Shown: positions 23,231 through 36,215 of the stretch, piece by piece
Layout: each line of letters begins with the position of its first letter
How positions within the stretch are numbered: position 1 is the stretch's first letter
Origin: Hofstenia miamia
Taxonomy: Eukaryota; Xenacoelomorpha; Acoela
Direction of reading: 5' to 3'
Assembly (NCBI GenBank): GCA_004352715.1
Contig: SCFE01000005.1
Span: 553,556-617,555 of the forward strand
DNA length: 64,000 nt
Position numbers and translations under genes: made by a program
The notes under the pieces: generated by a model
Seen by the model: only the letters and a program-made list of their open reading frames with translations
Told to the model about the DNA's origin: nothing
Databases searched by the model: none

Positions 23231-25876
23231 GACCAAAAGTCGTTTTGATACATTGACCTAAAATTTTTACCAGCGACTTTCCTTGGCCCAAGAAAACTAT
23301 TAAATTTTTGAGGCGATCATTTCATTGTTTTTAATATCAATTGATTTGCCCCAGATCTACTAATTTTAATAGGTTTTAGGTACCCAAAAGATATCTCTAA
23401 GAATTTCAATTGAAAATTTCTAAATAATGCTTATTTAAAAATGACGTATATACTGAGTGAAAATGAGCTACTTGGCATTTATTCTTTAAGTGGTTTTCTA
23501 GTTTAGAAATTTTTTATCAATAATGGATTTTTACACTATGAAAATCCCATTATCAGAATTTTAGTAAAAAAATTATTTCACTTTACCATATTCAGCGGTT
23601 GAATTTTTTTCTCGTAGAAAATTATTTTTAGGAATGCTTAATTGAGCAATGAAATTTGAAATTGTGTCATCATTAAGTCACATTTTAATTCTAAATTGCT
23701 TTTAGCAATGAAACAAAAACTAGTTTTAGTGCAAGTGATGTTACTCATTATTTGGGTTTAGTGTGTTCAACTCAAACTGAAACTAAGTGTACTGACATGA
23801 ATTGATTAAAACTGAAACTGAATTCAATAAAAAATGTAAAACTGATTTAAAACTGGAACTGAAACAAATTTAATTTGTTATTTAATTTCTAGATATTCAG
23901 TTAATTTCATGTATTTTTGTGGCAATCGAAATGTACATGCCTAGGACGATCTGGTGAAAACGCACTAAAACACCCTGTTTTTGGTGGCTCAGATATTTGA
24001 TCTCACATAACTTTTAGGACATTCCTATTTTTAAACATGTCTATTTAGCTCATTTCAACAAGAAATTATATACATTCTGCTAAAATATTTAGTTTACCTT
24101 TATAATTTTGTTGCAAATGTGTTAGTCATAATTTGCGTTACCTTAAATTTTTTGTGCCATTGAATAGTGTAGATGTTATAAATAGATTTTCCCTCGTCTC
24201 TGGAGAAGTCAGAACAGCAATAACACTATAGTAGGCTTTGGAAAACCATAAACCAATACAAGAAAAGTGCATTGAATTTAAAATCCACCTTCTGGGAAAG
24301 AATAAATTCCATATTAACTGCCTCACATAAACCCATAAAATTGTGCACTATCAAAGACTATTGCCTGGAATCACATCCACTGCAGAGAGAACCATGTGGA
24401 CATTACTGATAACAATTTAGCAACGAGATAAACAATTTTTTCTTTAATTGTTCCCTTATTACCTCTGATCTCATGACGTGTAATGGAAATATGAATTAAA
24501 TTTTAATGTCAAGAATGCTCCATTGTAGCAGTGGAAACGGACATTTACTAAAATTGCACTTCCAATTTCTTGTTTAATGCGTTTTGTAATGGTTGCAAGG
24601 TTGTTTAAGGCGTTGATGACCAATTAATTTTGATTTACACATTATATCAACCTGTCTATTTAGTTGTTCAGGTTTAAATATTCAACATCTACATGTAGTG
24701 TTTTAAATTAAGTGGTTGATAACGAATTGCGTTTACATTTATTAACATTTTTACTTAGTCCAATAGTTTCTACAATTCAGGGCTGCAGATTGGCAGAAAT
24801 TTTATGCTCAAGCTAAGGCCACGTAAAGCCCATCAATGAAGTTTACATCAATAAAAAATTAAGTTTTTTGTTGAAATCACTGAAAAGTTTAATTTTACAA
24901 CTATAAAATCATATTTGAGCAAATTAATCAACAAGTTGTGTCAATCATTGATAAAGTGCGCTTTAAACATCATAACCATAATCAGGGATAGAATTTATAT
25001 GCCTAAGGCATAAAGCAGATTTTTATACATTTTGGACACAGTTTTCTTTAACGTATATTTCCATAATAACCCGCATATTCCATCGTATTGCACACGCGAA
25101 TATCACAGATACCAAATATTTCACCAAATTTTATGTGTTCCTGCAACACCTTGAATCTGAAAACTCACAAATATTTGAAATTTTAAAACTTATTTACTTG
25201 CTGGACGACAACTTAATGTAGGAATTGTGTTTCATTACAGTATCTTTCAGTTTCATCCTGAAGCTATAGCGCAATTGCAAGAGCTCTTATTTCTATGCAG
25301 CGAGTTTGAGATACTTGATAATGTCATAGAACTAATACAGGGGGGAGAGGGAGATATACAAATAAAAGCCTGAATGCCTTACAGGAAGTCTCGATTTACG
25401 ATCTATGAGAACATTTGTACAAGCTATAAAGAAGAAAAAATCCATGTGTTGATTTTAATCCTTTAAATGTTCCTATATACAGAAATGTGCGTCTAGTCTA
25501 GGTGGGTCAAATTCAAACACGAATGTTCATAACTGTTGATCACTTGAAACAACATTTATGTGTCTATTAGTATGAATGTGCATACCTTGGTAATTAAATA
25601 TCTGTTTTCTTTAATGTAGTTTTTATACATATTTTAAAGCATATTTTCGAAATTTCGGTGCATTATTTGACGACAGATTTTTCTGGATATTTTTAAGCAT
25701 ATAAATCCGACAGCACACCAAACAGTATTAAAATAATTAAATTGAAATTACACTGCACTGCTTGTATGACATTGAAAAATTAATAAATTTCATAAATTCG
25801 TCGTCTGAAGTTAGCTTCTTACGTTACAATATAATGTACACAAGTACTGTATTATTAATAATGCAATATCAGAAGA
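23231..25876. other. AT-rich non-coding DNA
   Basis: No gene or complete element recognised. CAGGGCTGCAGATTGGCAG near 24778 resembles an element start but no partner end was found. Confidence 0.35.
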
Positions 25877-26025
25877 TGACAGTGAAATGGTATTCCTTAA
25901 AATTGATGAAGGCAATGAATTTTATGTTTAATATTTTATGTACATACATATATATATATANTGACAGTGAAATGGTATTCCTTAAAATTGATGAAGGCAA
26001 TGAATTTTATGTTTAATATTTTATG

Positions 26026-26067
<42 letters not shown>
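25877..26067. repeat. Gap-flanking duplicate around a single N, plus (TA)n
   Basis: 25877-25960 and 25962-26038 are the same sequence on either side of one N, differing only in the length of the CATA/TA run. A TA microsatellite follows (26039-26067). This is almost certainly an unmerged assembly overlap ending in the microsatellite. Confidence 0.85.
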
Positions 26068-26070
<3 letters not shown>

Positions 26071-26136
26071 CTAATGTATATCATACAAATGATTTTAAGA
26101 GTATAGATCCTCGAGTAACAATGACAAATATTCATG

Positions 26137-26198
26137 CAGAGCCCGTATGCACGGTAAATGCCCGTAGTATAGAAACCCGTGCCCGTTACGGGCCCTAC
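26137..26198. repeat. Short inverted-repeat remnant, GCCCGTA family
   Basis: CAGAGCCCGTATGCACGG on the left and CCCGTGCCCGTTACGGGCCC on the right form an imperfect inverted repeat within 62 bp. It looks like an internally deleted hAT-type element. No target duplication is evident. Confidence 0.35.
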
Positions 26199-26590
26199 CC
26201 CAGTAGATATAGCATTAAGTAATCAATGCTAATGTTATTGGAAAGGAATATTTGTCAAATCTCACTTAAATGAAATGTAAAATTTGTTTACCAACTTGAA
26301 ATCGCAAACTTTGCTACTGAAGTTTTAACATAACTTTTACGAAGGCTAGAAAATGTAACTTATTGTGTTAAAAAATTCAAAACAGTCAAATCAGAAGAGA
26401 AAGGCCACCAACATAATATCAATCAATTCTAACATCTTGATGTTGGTAACAATCATTCGAAAGACAAAATAACTCAACCCCAATGATCCTGAAAAAATTT
26501 CTGTAGAAAGGTTTTTCAATCAGAAAATTCTATTTATATTTTCATTTCGGCAAATATAAAATGCACTATTAAATATCACATCATCAAAAC

Positions 26591-26639
26591 TCGAGTTGAT
26601 TCGACCCGACTCAAAATTTCGAGTACTCGCAGGGCCCTA
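26591..26639. mobile_element. Right end of a TAGGGCCCTGCGAGT-family element
   Basis: GAGTTGATTCGACCCGACTC followed by GAGTACTCGCAGGGCCCTA matches the right end of 10768-11264. The left end of this copy was not found between the TA tract at 26067 and here, so it is truncated or chimeric. Confidence 0.6.
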
Positions 26640-27634
26640 CTTTTCAATGTATCATTATTTAATTCTTTTGGCCTAAACTTTATTAGGCATCGCCTGATTA
26701 AGTAATTTTTTTATTTTTTTGTAATGAAATCAAACCTACCTTCATGTCCATCTCGCTTGCTTTGAGGATACCAATGCAAATTTGGTAAAATCCGCTGAGT
26801 TGGTCTCTATTTTAAGAGCATAAACACACAAATAGCACTACTAACGATGTTGGTTTATTAGATGCATCGATGATCTTTTGATTCCTTCATATTCTTCACA
26901 ATTCGACTTTGAAGTGTCCGTAAAAAACAATTTGTGCATCTCCAAAAAATGAAGGACCACCTCTATTTTCAGTTTGTGTAGAACCACCTCTATTTTCAGT
27001 TTGGTTGAACATACTTTAAATATTGTGCATTTTGAGAGTAATGAGTTTTAATGAAAGTTTTAATGTAAACTTTTGCTTGTTATCTTCTGCTTTCATCAAA
27101 GTTTCGCAAATCTATGAGGAGATTCAGCCATTTGGTTATGCGGAAATCTTTTTCCGCTTTGGAACGTATTTTATACTTTTTACGATTCACTTGAAAAGTT
27201 TATCTTTTCGAAATAATATTGATTTTGTATAATGGAAACTAAATGTCAAAAAGAAATAATAAAAATCGATTTTAATGTCAATGATTTTTAAATATGACTA
27301 GAATTTCTTTAGTTCTTCACCCATATTTACATGCTTCTTAAACATTATTCTTGCAACCATCAATAACGCAGCTAAGAATATTTATTGTAGCATACACTTT
27401 TTGTGAGTGCACTCGGTGTTCTCGAAAAAATCTTCAAGAGTTGTAGAGATTTGCATTTTAAAGTTCGATTATAAATGTTCTTGATAAAATCTTGTTTAAT
27501 AAACATGTTTTGGAAAAGCTATCGTCAATGAAGTAGATTAAAAATATGAATATCGAATTCAACGTTTACACAATGAAAACAGTAGCAGCAGGCCCTTTAA
27601 AAATATAGAGGCGAGATTGAAAATTTTAGCATAT

Positions 27635-27641
<7 letters not shown>
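26640..27641. other. AT-rich non-coding DNA
   Basis: No gene recognised. A 25-bp phrase with CCACCTCTATTTTCAGTTT is repeated in tandem near 26957 and 26982. Confidence 0.4.

Positions 27642-27672
<31 letters not shown>
27642..27672. repeat. (TA)n microsatellite
   Basis: TA repeat bordered by GTATAT variants. The next 100 bp contain TTGTACTTGAGTA/TACTTG repeats that may belong to an old element. Confidence 0.9.
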
Positions 27673-27678
<6 letters not shown>

Positions 27679-28283
27679 CGGAGTATTAACCAAGGTTTTA
27701 GTGCTCAAGTATTGTACTTGAGTATAGAGATAGTTGTTACTTGAAAATACACACTTGACACTTCCCAGAAATACTTGTTTGGATTAATTGACATGTTGAG
27801 ATCTTGTGATTGGGTTATAGTTATTTGTTGCGAAAAATACAACTTCCTCCACATTCGACCAAATTAGAGATAGTGTAAAGTTCTCACTTTAACTAAAAAT
27901 TATCATGTCATTTTTTTCAAATTCCATCTATTTGCAAAAAATGTTAAGCCTATTACATTAGGTTTGTTTATGACTCTTTTTTGCATATTTTGATTTTCTG
28001 AGACTTTCATTTTTTGTAACGTATATCTAAGATAGTTTCAACATTATTTATTCGTCATGTCTGATAAAAAGAGAAAAATAATCCTCTTTCGAAATATTTA
28101 AGATAAGCTGCTTGAAAAAAATTATCATCTTCTCATACATGTCGTTAAAGGCGCAACATCGTAAATATCGGAAACAGCACTCGCTATTGTAAATCGCTCA
28201 TATCCAAGCATTTTGGATGCTACGAACGAGTTTGTTGAACATTTTTCTAAATATTTGTTCTAGCGCTTATATAGAGTATATAT
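27673..28283. other. AT-rich non-coding DNA
   Basis: Apart from the repeated ACTTGA motifs near 27700-27780, nothing is recognised. Confidence 0.4.
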
Positions 28284-28351
28284 CAGGCTTGTCGTGGAAC
28301 AGCTTTTTTCTCTCCCATTCCCATCCCATCCCACGTCCTACGACAACCCTG
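28284..28351. mobile_element. Minimal hAT-type element, CAGGSTTGTCGTGG family (68 bp)
   Basis: CAGGCTTGTCGTGGAAC on the left and GTCCTACGACAACCCTG on the right are inverted ends separated by only about 35 bp. The flanks GTATATAT and TTAGATAC agree at five of eight bases. This is an internally deleted copy. A further right end of the family sits at 28652-28675. Confidence 0.5.
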
Positions 28352-28558
28352 TTAGATACCGATATTTAATTTATAGCACATTATATTTATTTTTAAAGAT
28401 AGGAAATATATAAAGATGAATTTCGCAAAATTTTATTTTAGGCTGATAAGACCATTTGATACAAAGGTGCCAAAATATTCTGTAAAAATTTTTGAATAAC
28501 AATGAAAAAGCAGTTGTTTACAACATTGTTTTTTTACAAGGTAACCCTGTATAAACAC

Positions 28559-28673
28559 ATTCATAGAGGATATTTCGGCAAAATTTAGTCCCACGACTGG
28601 TCCCATGGGACAAGTGGGACAGCTTTCATTGTCCCATTGCGTCCCACGACCCATCTCAAGTCCCACGACAACC

Positions 28674-28675
<2 letters not shown>
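28559..28675. mobile_element. Right-end fragment of the CAGGSTTGTCGTGG family
   Basis: GTCCCACGACAACCCT at the right, preceded by repeated TCCCA and GGGAC phrases (TGGTCCCATGGGACAAGTGG). It abuts a TA microsatellite at 28677-28710. No left end found. Confidence 0.5.

Positions 28676-28676
<1 letters not shown>

Positions 28677-28710
<34 letters not shown>
28677..28710. repeat. (TA)n microsatellite
   Basis: Pure TA repeat; the periodic Tyr-Ile open frames across it are artefacts. Confidence 0.95.
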
Positions 28711-28713
<3 letters not shown>

Positions 28714-30648
28714 GTTTAGTGGAAAAATTTTCTTTTAAAATTGAAATTTGCATTTTAAATATTGAAAACAAATACAGTAAGGATAACCGCTTTTAACTTA
28801 TTTTCAACGCCGCATTTCTGAATGTTTATTCTGTAGGAAGGGAAGATTGATTCCAGCCTTTGATGTCGCTATTTCAGAGGGAAGAAAGAATCAAGCAATT
28901 GCTTTTCTCCAAAATACAAATATTAGTAATCAACGTAAGTTACGAGAAAAATTAATAACTCATTAAGTCCACATTCAGGAAATAATATCAATTTTTAGCA
29001 CATAATTATTTTTTCATCGTCACTTAATCGCTGTCTCTACCTACAATTTGAATTGAATTTCGTAAAATGTATCACTTGCTTAACAATCGCTTTACGTTGA
29101 CATGTCAAAGAGATGAAATTTTACATTTTAATAAACAAATTGCTCTTGTGTCTTTTTAATTTTCAAACGATCAAATAACATTTCAATCACGTGAAGAGCC
29201 ACCGTATAAATTAATGCAGCAATCGCATCTGTTATCTTAAAGATGTTTGTTTATTAAAAATTGACTTTTTAGTCTTATGTGAATCTGAGATGCACACCCT
29301 TAGTTTTGGACTGGGTTAGCCTCCCTCCGATTAGAGATGTTTTAACAAATAATATGTTTTTCTATATATCATGTGCGGTCTTAGAAATCTTTAATTAATT
29401 CTAATGTTGACGCAGCATCTTTTTATAATGGATATTTCTTGTACTAATTCAAAAAACAGAAAAATAAAGCATTTACTGTGTAATCACCTTCAAAGGTCAC
29501 TTTAAAATACTTCAGAAGCGTTAAAATTTGCCATGGCAACCGCACTATTTTTAGTTGTCAGAATGGAATAATTTAGAAAATTATTTTTAAAAATATTTGC
29601 ATTCGTTTTATTTGTAGTTTAAATTAGTATATTTTTACAAAAAGCAGTAACATTTTTACAAACTAGGCTATCGTATTTATCTCTCGTTTTATTTGAAATG
29701 ATGTCATGTTAGCGCATTGCTTTTTAATTTTCATAATTTTAATTGGCCGATTATTATTGGAAATGACAAAATTCCTTGCTTGCTGTGTGATGTAAATTTT
29801 CTACTAAACTATCGTTTCCTGTTTTGATTTCCCCAGTTGCAATTTATTTTTTCAGTTACATATGATATGAGGTGGATTAAAAACCAGTTTTCTTAAATCA
29901 AAAGTTACTTTCAAATCCCGGATTGCATATTCTTGCATCATAACAATTCCAAATTGCAAGCGTTCTGTCCAAATATTTGTCTGAAGTTTCTTGTCTGTTC
30001 AGACATTTTGAAATTCTAGCATTATTGAGTTTTGGTGCTTTTTCGCCTCTACTGCCTTTAAATTGCCTTATCTGTTTGATTTCCAATTGAAAATTTTAAA
30101 TGAACTTTGATCTTAGCTAGGTTATAAATGCATCAAATACATTTGGATGAAAATCACATTTAGTTGTATGATCTTCTTTCTATTTGGTTTTGTACAAATA
30201 ATTCAGAACTTGGAATTGATGACAAATGTATTTTGAAGAAGGTGTATTTTGACACTTCTTTATATAATTTATTTTTTCTCATATTTTTTGGATGCAAATA
30301 AGGACCGTCTAAACAGAAATGCATAAACGTGCAGAATTAAAGCATAGATAAAACTGGGTGTGAAAAGGGAATGCTCGTCTGACCTCATTTTTGTGAAGAA
30401 TTGATTGTCTGAACGTATTGTAATTTTTATCAACGCATGAGCAAAACGTGAACAACGCTCTGGCTTTTTAGAATACTGCAAATAAAGTATCAAGTAGGGT
30501 TTTGCATCCCTACAATTTTATTGGTACAGTCCAATTTAGTCCCATAAAGTTCGGTCTAATATCAGTTCCATGGTCCCAAAATTGGCAAAAATTATTAATA
30601 ACATTCTGAAGCCTGTGGTCCCAATTTCTTAATTTACTTAGTCCGTCT
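28711..30648. other. AT-rich non-coding DNA
   Basis: No gene recognised. The last 140 bp (from about 30500) carry TAGTCCCAT and CCATGGTCCCA phrases that belong to repeat family R2. Confidence 0.35.
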
Positions 30649-30715
30649 CACGTGAGTCCTAGTTCCACTGAAATATTTAACCCCAGCAAATCCCATGGGA
30701 TTAGATGGTTATCCA
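30649..30715 (-). repeat. Dispersed repeat family R2, copy 2 (inverted)
   Basis: On the minus strand it reads AACCATCTAATCCCATGGG and then AAATATTTCAGTGGAACT, matching 23044-23115. The plus-strand 123-codon frame starting at 30652 overlaps this repeat and is not a gene. Confidence 0.5.
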
Positions 30716-31111
30716 GCTCAAAAGTTACGAAGTTTTACATGAAAGTAAATTACCTACTTGTTATTCATCAAAAACATACCAGGACTGGCGTATTCCGTAC
30801 ATTGTCTCCCATTGATTTGTTACGATTTCCAAATTTAGCTATTTGCTTATACAAATCTGATTTATATCACAGTGTTTTATCGTCGAATTCTGGTTTTATT
30901 CATTGTCCGAATTTCGCTTTGAAAATATTGTGCATTTTATACATCACTAATTATCTTCCTGAAAATGCCAATTTTAAAAGTCAGTACAATAGGCATGCAA
31001 GGAAATTTACAGTTCATCTTTGAGGTTTTAGGGTTATGTTAAATTTATTAATATTATTAACACTATTTCTATTAGAGTTAGGTTTAAGTAACACATCGAT
31101 TTGTCCACATT

Positions 31112-31565
31112 TTTGAACAATTTTATCCAAGCCGGTTAAAAAATATTGGAGCCTTTTGCATGGGCACATCTATGGGAATATTTGTGCTAAAACTAATTAT
31201 ATTGTCTGATGTACATGCAAATAAGAATTTTTTCAATATTAAAATTCATTCCGTACCTAGTTTTCAGAGTTTAAATAATGAGGCGGTCTAAGGTATATCG
31301 TAACAACAACTACCCTGAAATATTTTTTTTCTGAAAAAAAAACTGTGTGAGTCTCTTCCATGCGCGTCCAAGTCAGAGGTTGTTGCGCAAAGGAGCTTTT
31401 GGATGGGACAGAACCACATTTGAAATCGTAAAATAGATAGAAGCCAATTCTCTATCTTCTGGTGTTTTCAGGTTTAAATATCCTCATTCGATCTTGGGAT
31501 ATAAGCATTTAAAAATTATTAGGGGAAACCATCACAGATATTGAAAAATTTAAAGTAGAATTAGG
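31112..31565 (+). repeat. Dispersed repeat family R1, copy 1
   Basis: Aligns along about 400 bp with 34789-35170. Shared phrases in the same order include TTTTATC-AAGC-GTTAA, CACATCT, TTTGTGCTAA, GCGGTCTAA, AACAACAACT, ACTGTGTGAG and CCATCACA followed by TTGAAAAATT. A shorter third copy is at 56310-56425. The family is diverged (roughly two thirds identical by eye) and non-coding; no ends or class recognised. Confidence 0.6.
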
Positions 31566-32108
31566 GTTAAATTAATAAACTATTTTACATTTGCTATAAA
31601 GTGCTTATTTCGTGGGTTGGGAATTTATTGCGGGTTGCTATTTTTAATGAACCAAAGAGGAGCTTAGAGAAATAGTGTCTTTTAAGGTTTTTTTAATTCG
31701 GTTGAATTACTTTTGGTTTGCAGGTTTCGCATAAACCAGCTTGCCTGCATACAGTTTCATTTGTAGGGAATATTTGATTGTCTTCAAATTTTAAATTATC
31801 ACNNNNNNNNNNNNGAATTAGGGTTAAATTAATAAACTATTTTACATTTGCTATAAAGTGCTTATTTCGTGGGTTGGGAATTTATTGCGGGTTGCTATTT
31901 TTAATGAAAGGAATTATTTCGGGTTGCTATTTTTAATGAGCCAAAGAGGAGCTTAGAGAAATAGTGTCTTTTAAGGTTTTTTTAATTCGGTTGAATTACT
32001 TTTGGTTTGCAGGTTTCTGCAAACTTGAAAAATTCGCATAAACCAGCTTGCCTGCATACAGTTTCATTTGTAGGGAATATTTGATTGTCTTCAAATTTTA
32101 AATTATCA
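31558..32108. repeat. Gap-flanking duplicate with indels (two haplotypes?)
   Basis: 31558-31802 and 31815-32108 are the same sequence on either side of a 12-N gap. The right copy has about 32 extra bases, a tandem repeat of GGGTTGCTATTTTTAATGA. It also has about 19 extra bases around GCAAACTTGAAAAATTC. Indel differences with otherwise identical sequence point to two alleles placed in series. Confidence 0.8.
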
Positions 32109-32663
32109 CTGGGTTACGTCACTTCAAATTTTTATTCCCTACCTGAACTCCACCCAAGAATTTATTTATGTATATTTCCGCAAATAAATCAAGATAACAC
32201 ACTATGTTTGACAATTTTGTAAACGTATCTGAAATAATTTCTGGGATTAAATGTCTACGATATTATTTTTAAACAGATGAGCATATAGTTTCGGCTGATT
32301 TCTGCCGCCGGCGCAAATCTGTCTAAGAGCTTAGTTGTTACCGTATTATTCATGCACAATAATTCTATTTTTAAGCACAGCATTTTGATCATTGGCTAGA
32401 ATTTCCCTATCTCCAATGAAACATTAGGCTTAGCAAAGAAAGGTGTAAAGCGAGATTAGTGGAAAAATCAATTATACGTTGATAGATACCAACAATAAAG
32501 CGCTCTATGCAAAGTCATTTTGAATATTATCTTTCAAGTCAAAACGCAATTGGACGAAAATGCTGTTTCTCAAATCAGTCTGCATCTATTCATGACCAAA
32601 TTTAATTCTATGAACCATTTCTTGGAATTTTAACAACGCTTAAGGAAATTTCCTAGTTAGATG
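32109..32663. other. AT-rich non-coding DNA
   Basis: Nothing recognised. Confidence 0.4.
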
Positions 32664-32904
32664 CAGAGTTGGTTAAGAATGTTTTTCAATCTTCCTATTT
32701 AAACACTTGGTTTTTTAATTTTTTTGAAGGGCTATTTCTATAAATAAAAATGAATGTTGATACATTTAGCATAATTCAATATTTGCTATTATATGTGTTA
32801 TCATGAACATTATAGTATCTTGAAGTGGTTTTTCTAAGAGTAAAAAACACTGTTTTTTAAACGTTTAGAACGTTTTAAGCGTTCAACACGTTTTTGCAAC
32901 CCTC
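32664..32904. mobile_element. GGTTGGCA-family element, degraded (241 bp)
   Basis: Right end ACACGTTTTTGCAACCCTC preceded by GTTTTAAGCGTTCAA matches, inverted, the left end of 17669-18000. The left end CAGAGTTGGTTAAGAATGTT is a plausible decayed partner. No target duplication is visible. Confidence 0.45.
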
Positions 32905-34788
32905 TTTGCACCTATTTAAATGTAAATACATTTGAACATGAGAATATAAAGCGTGATATTTTTTAGGTTTTTTATTTCGTAAAAAATCAATATATTTTTT
33001 TCTATTAACAAATGGGAATATGTTGTGAATGGAATTCACGTCACAGTTATTAAATATGACGAATGAAAAGGCAATCGACTAAACGAATGAATGTATAAAA
33101 ATTAAATAGTGTAATAAACAAAATGTCACAAACAATCATTTTGTAGTTATTCATAATTTTCTTAATAAACCTGATATTGAAAGTCGACGTTCCATTGCAG
33201 TCAACTTAAAGCCTCATCTAATTTAATAATTTTACGTTATTAATGCGCAAACTTCGTTCCTCGAATTTTTAATTTTATAGAGACCAGAGTTCCTCAAATT
33301 TTTAATTTTATAGAGACCAGAGCTGAATAAGGTTTTTGCGTTCTCATGTCTGAGCAAAGATATTTCAACATTTTGATCACTGCTAAGGAATCATTTATAA
33401 TCATTTGGTTTGCTGCTACTATATTCTTTTTGAACAATTTCATGTGGTGCTACTTTTATATTCTTTCTCAACAATGTGCTGGAGTTCCCTTCATAGAGAC
33501 ATGGCCCTGTTTGAATGAATTTCAATCCCGCTGGACACATGGCTTGATTTTTCAATAATGTAGCAGGACCGATTTTGTCAGTCCTTTCACGAATTTTTTT
33601 AATTTAAATTGAAATAAAGAATTAAGAGCAATGTACTTACTTAGTCCAATTCCAATTCTTCTGTCATTTCCATTATGATGGACCAATAAATGTCACATGA
33701 GAAATTTTTTTTGTATGCTTTAAGCTGTGTACCAGAGGTAGCCATTGTCAAACCATTTTATTAAAACTAATTTAAAATCGTTTATTTACTAAAAGTTTGG
33801 AGTTACAGTTTACCCTAATACCCAGTTAGACATTTGAAAAAATTATAATATGAAATTGCAAATTTCAAACCTATTTCCATTTCCACATGAAACGTGGAGC
33901 TTCTTAGTTAACGAAATCATTTTCTAAAAAATTACTTTTATCCATAAATGTCATTTATTGATTTAATTTCTGCTGTTTAAGATAGTGTTATAGATATCAA
34001 ATTTTGAAATGAACGACGAATTATGTCTTACAGTACAGGAACACGCGAGATGCATTTCCGATTGATTGCGACATTATTTTCAATGACTGGAAATACGAAG
34101 TGATCAGAGTGAGTAGTCAACAGGAATTCTTTTGGAAATGTGCGTTGTAAAAAACATGAATGCCTGATTGCACCGGTCATCTGCCTCCGTTCTATTTTAA
34201 TGATTTAAACTTTTTTAATTAATTTAGACTAGTTCAAAGTCACTCTTGTAATCATGAAATTGAAATCAGATGCAATGACCGTGTTTTCTTTCAATTATTT
34301 AAGTTTACGAAATACATGCATGTAGTTTTCAACAACTCTTTCCGAAAATAATTGCATTTAAATCAAGGAGAAAAGGGTTACGACCAACTATCCTTCTTGA
34401 AAATCAATGTTGACATAATATCTGAATTGATATGAAAATTGCGAAGCATGCATATGCTAAAAATATATAGATTTCTAAATAATACACTTTTGCCAAGGGA
34501 TAGAGAACTTTTCAAAAGCATAGCTCTAGAAATCTATTAGGATTTGTTGTCAGTTTATCATTTTCTAATTACATTTTGGTATATACAATGTTTATACAAA
34601 TGTTTCAATGAAAACAGTGTTTATTACAAAATAGCAAGGGAATTTTCATCTACATGTATATCAGACAACATTTTGATTAGTACCAGTATATGAACAAAGT
34701 TATTATTTTACAAATTTTCTGTGAAAAATTGTGAATTTACAAAATCTGATTAGCCCTATTTTTACTTTCGTTACTTTACAGAAATAAA
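32905..34788. other. AT-rich non-coding DNA
   Basis: No gene recognised. A 30-bp phrase containing CAAATTTTTAATTTTATAGA repeats in tandem near 33263-33325 (CGAATTTTTAATTTTATAGAGACCAGAG then the same again), two units. Confidence 0.4.
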
Positions 34789-35170
34789 CTTTGAACGATT
34801 TTATCTAAGCTTGTTAAGAAATATTGAAATCCTCTGATATGAACACATCTGTGGTTTGTGAGGATGAGGACTCATATCATAAGCAGGGGTTTTTTGTGCT
34901 AAGAATTATTTCTGTGCACGAAGTATATGAAACCATGATTTTTTTTCATTGAGAAATCCGATTTTTGTAAAACCATTAAAATTCTTACCATATCTAATGT
35001 TCAGATAATGAGCGGTCTAATTCCCTTGGAAACAACAACTTCCCTCAAGTATTTTGCTTTTTGGAGAAAAACAGTGTGAGCCCTAAATTTTAAATCTCTG
35101 AGTTATAAGTGTTTAAAATTTTTTAGGAAGCCATCACAAATTTTGAAAAATTGAAGATTGAAGTTAAGTG
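34789..35170 (+). repeat. Dispersed repeat family R1, copy 2
   Basis: Collinear with 31112-31565, with a 30-50 bp insertion around 34860. Ends of similarity are approximate. Confidence 0.6.
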
Positions 35171-35999
35171 CATTTATATTGGTGTTTGCCATCGCTATAC
35201 CTGAAAAATGCTCTTTGATTTTCGTGAATTAAAAAACTCTTTAGAACATTGAACAAATTAAAAATAGATTACATATGCGAATGTGCCAACTTATTTTGTT
35301 GAAAACAAATGTAGAAACTTAGGGAACATATATCGTCTGATATAAAGATTATCTTATATTTCAGACAGTATAATTGATTGCTTAATTTTCATGGAATTCA
35401 GTTTGCTACATAAAATCAGTTCCAGCGGCACTTTGTCTAATGAATCTAATGGAGCTGAATCGAAAATTAAATCTTTTGAAGAAACATCGTTTTTCGTTTT
35501 CAGATGACAGCTTCGTCTGTTGTTCAAATTTGAATCGACCTGAATTGTACTTAAACAAAAATTCGCTCAAATTTTCATTCCACTTTAAAATTTTCACTAG
35601 GGCAAATTTATTTGAATCTGAATTAATATTTGTAGGAAGAGCATATTTAACACTAAATAACCTAGGTATTTTTTTACAATTTTCATAAAAATCTGTAAAC
35701 GCTTTTAACTTACTTAATAAAGATATCTAAAATCTGAAACCACCACTGGATAAGGAAGCGTGTCCTCTTTCATTTCTATATTTAATTCACATCTGGGCGC
35801 AACGAATTCTGATTTTGCGCTTTCCATCTAAAATACTAGAAAATGCACTATCACCACAGTAATATGTTTTGATCAAGGATTTAGTGCCGTTGATGCTCTT
35901 CCGGCAGTCCATGAACGCACGCGGTGATTGCAGCAGCTTAGCTTTACTCGATCTCAATAATGCTTTTAATAGCTTAAGAGCGAGAGTAAATGGAACTAA
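35171..35999. other. AT-rich non-coding DNA with old repeat traces
   Basis: 35400-35660 has GAATCTGAATTAA/TGAATCGAAA phrases like other old hAT-type interiors. Overlapping opposite-strand short frames here are chance. Confidence 0.35.
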
Positions 36000-36215
36000 C
36001 ATGGACCTGGAGCCATAATTGAAGAAGCTGGATCACGAATTTCAGAATATTATTCATAGTTTTTGCTAATGTTGACCAAAAATGAAGTTGTCATAGAACC
36101 CCATAGTAACAGAAAATTTCATGTGACTGGTATGGAATGGGACTCGTACCAAATCTAAGAGGCTAATGAGACAAAGCCCACTAAGAGTCTTGTGACGAAG
36201 AACCCTAATTCCTAC
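36000..36215 (+). repeat. Dispersed repeat family R2, copy 3
   Basis: 36004-36135 is collinear with 23108-23225: ACCTGGAGCCATAA, GGATCACGAATTT, GACCAAAAATGAAGTT, AGAACCCC and AAATTTCATGTGA all have counterparts. It ends near GACGAAGAACCCTAATT, compatible with an inverted GGTTCT end, giving an element of about 215 bp. Confidence 0.55.

Noticed and set aside
30652-31023. 123-codon plus-strand frame
   Set aside because: It begins inside dispersed repeat family R2, has no domain or membrane pattern, and its length is unremarkable for AT-rich DNA at this scale.
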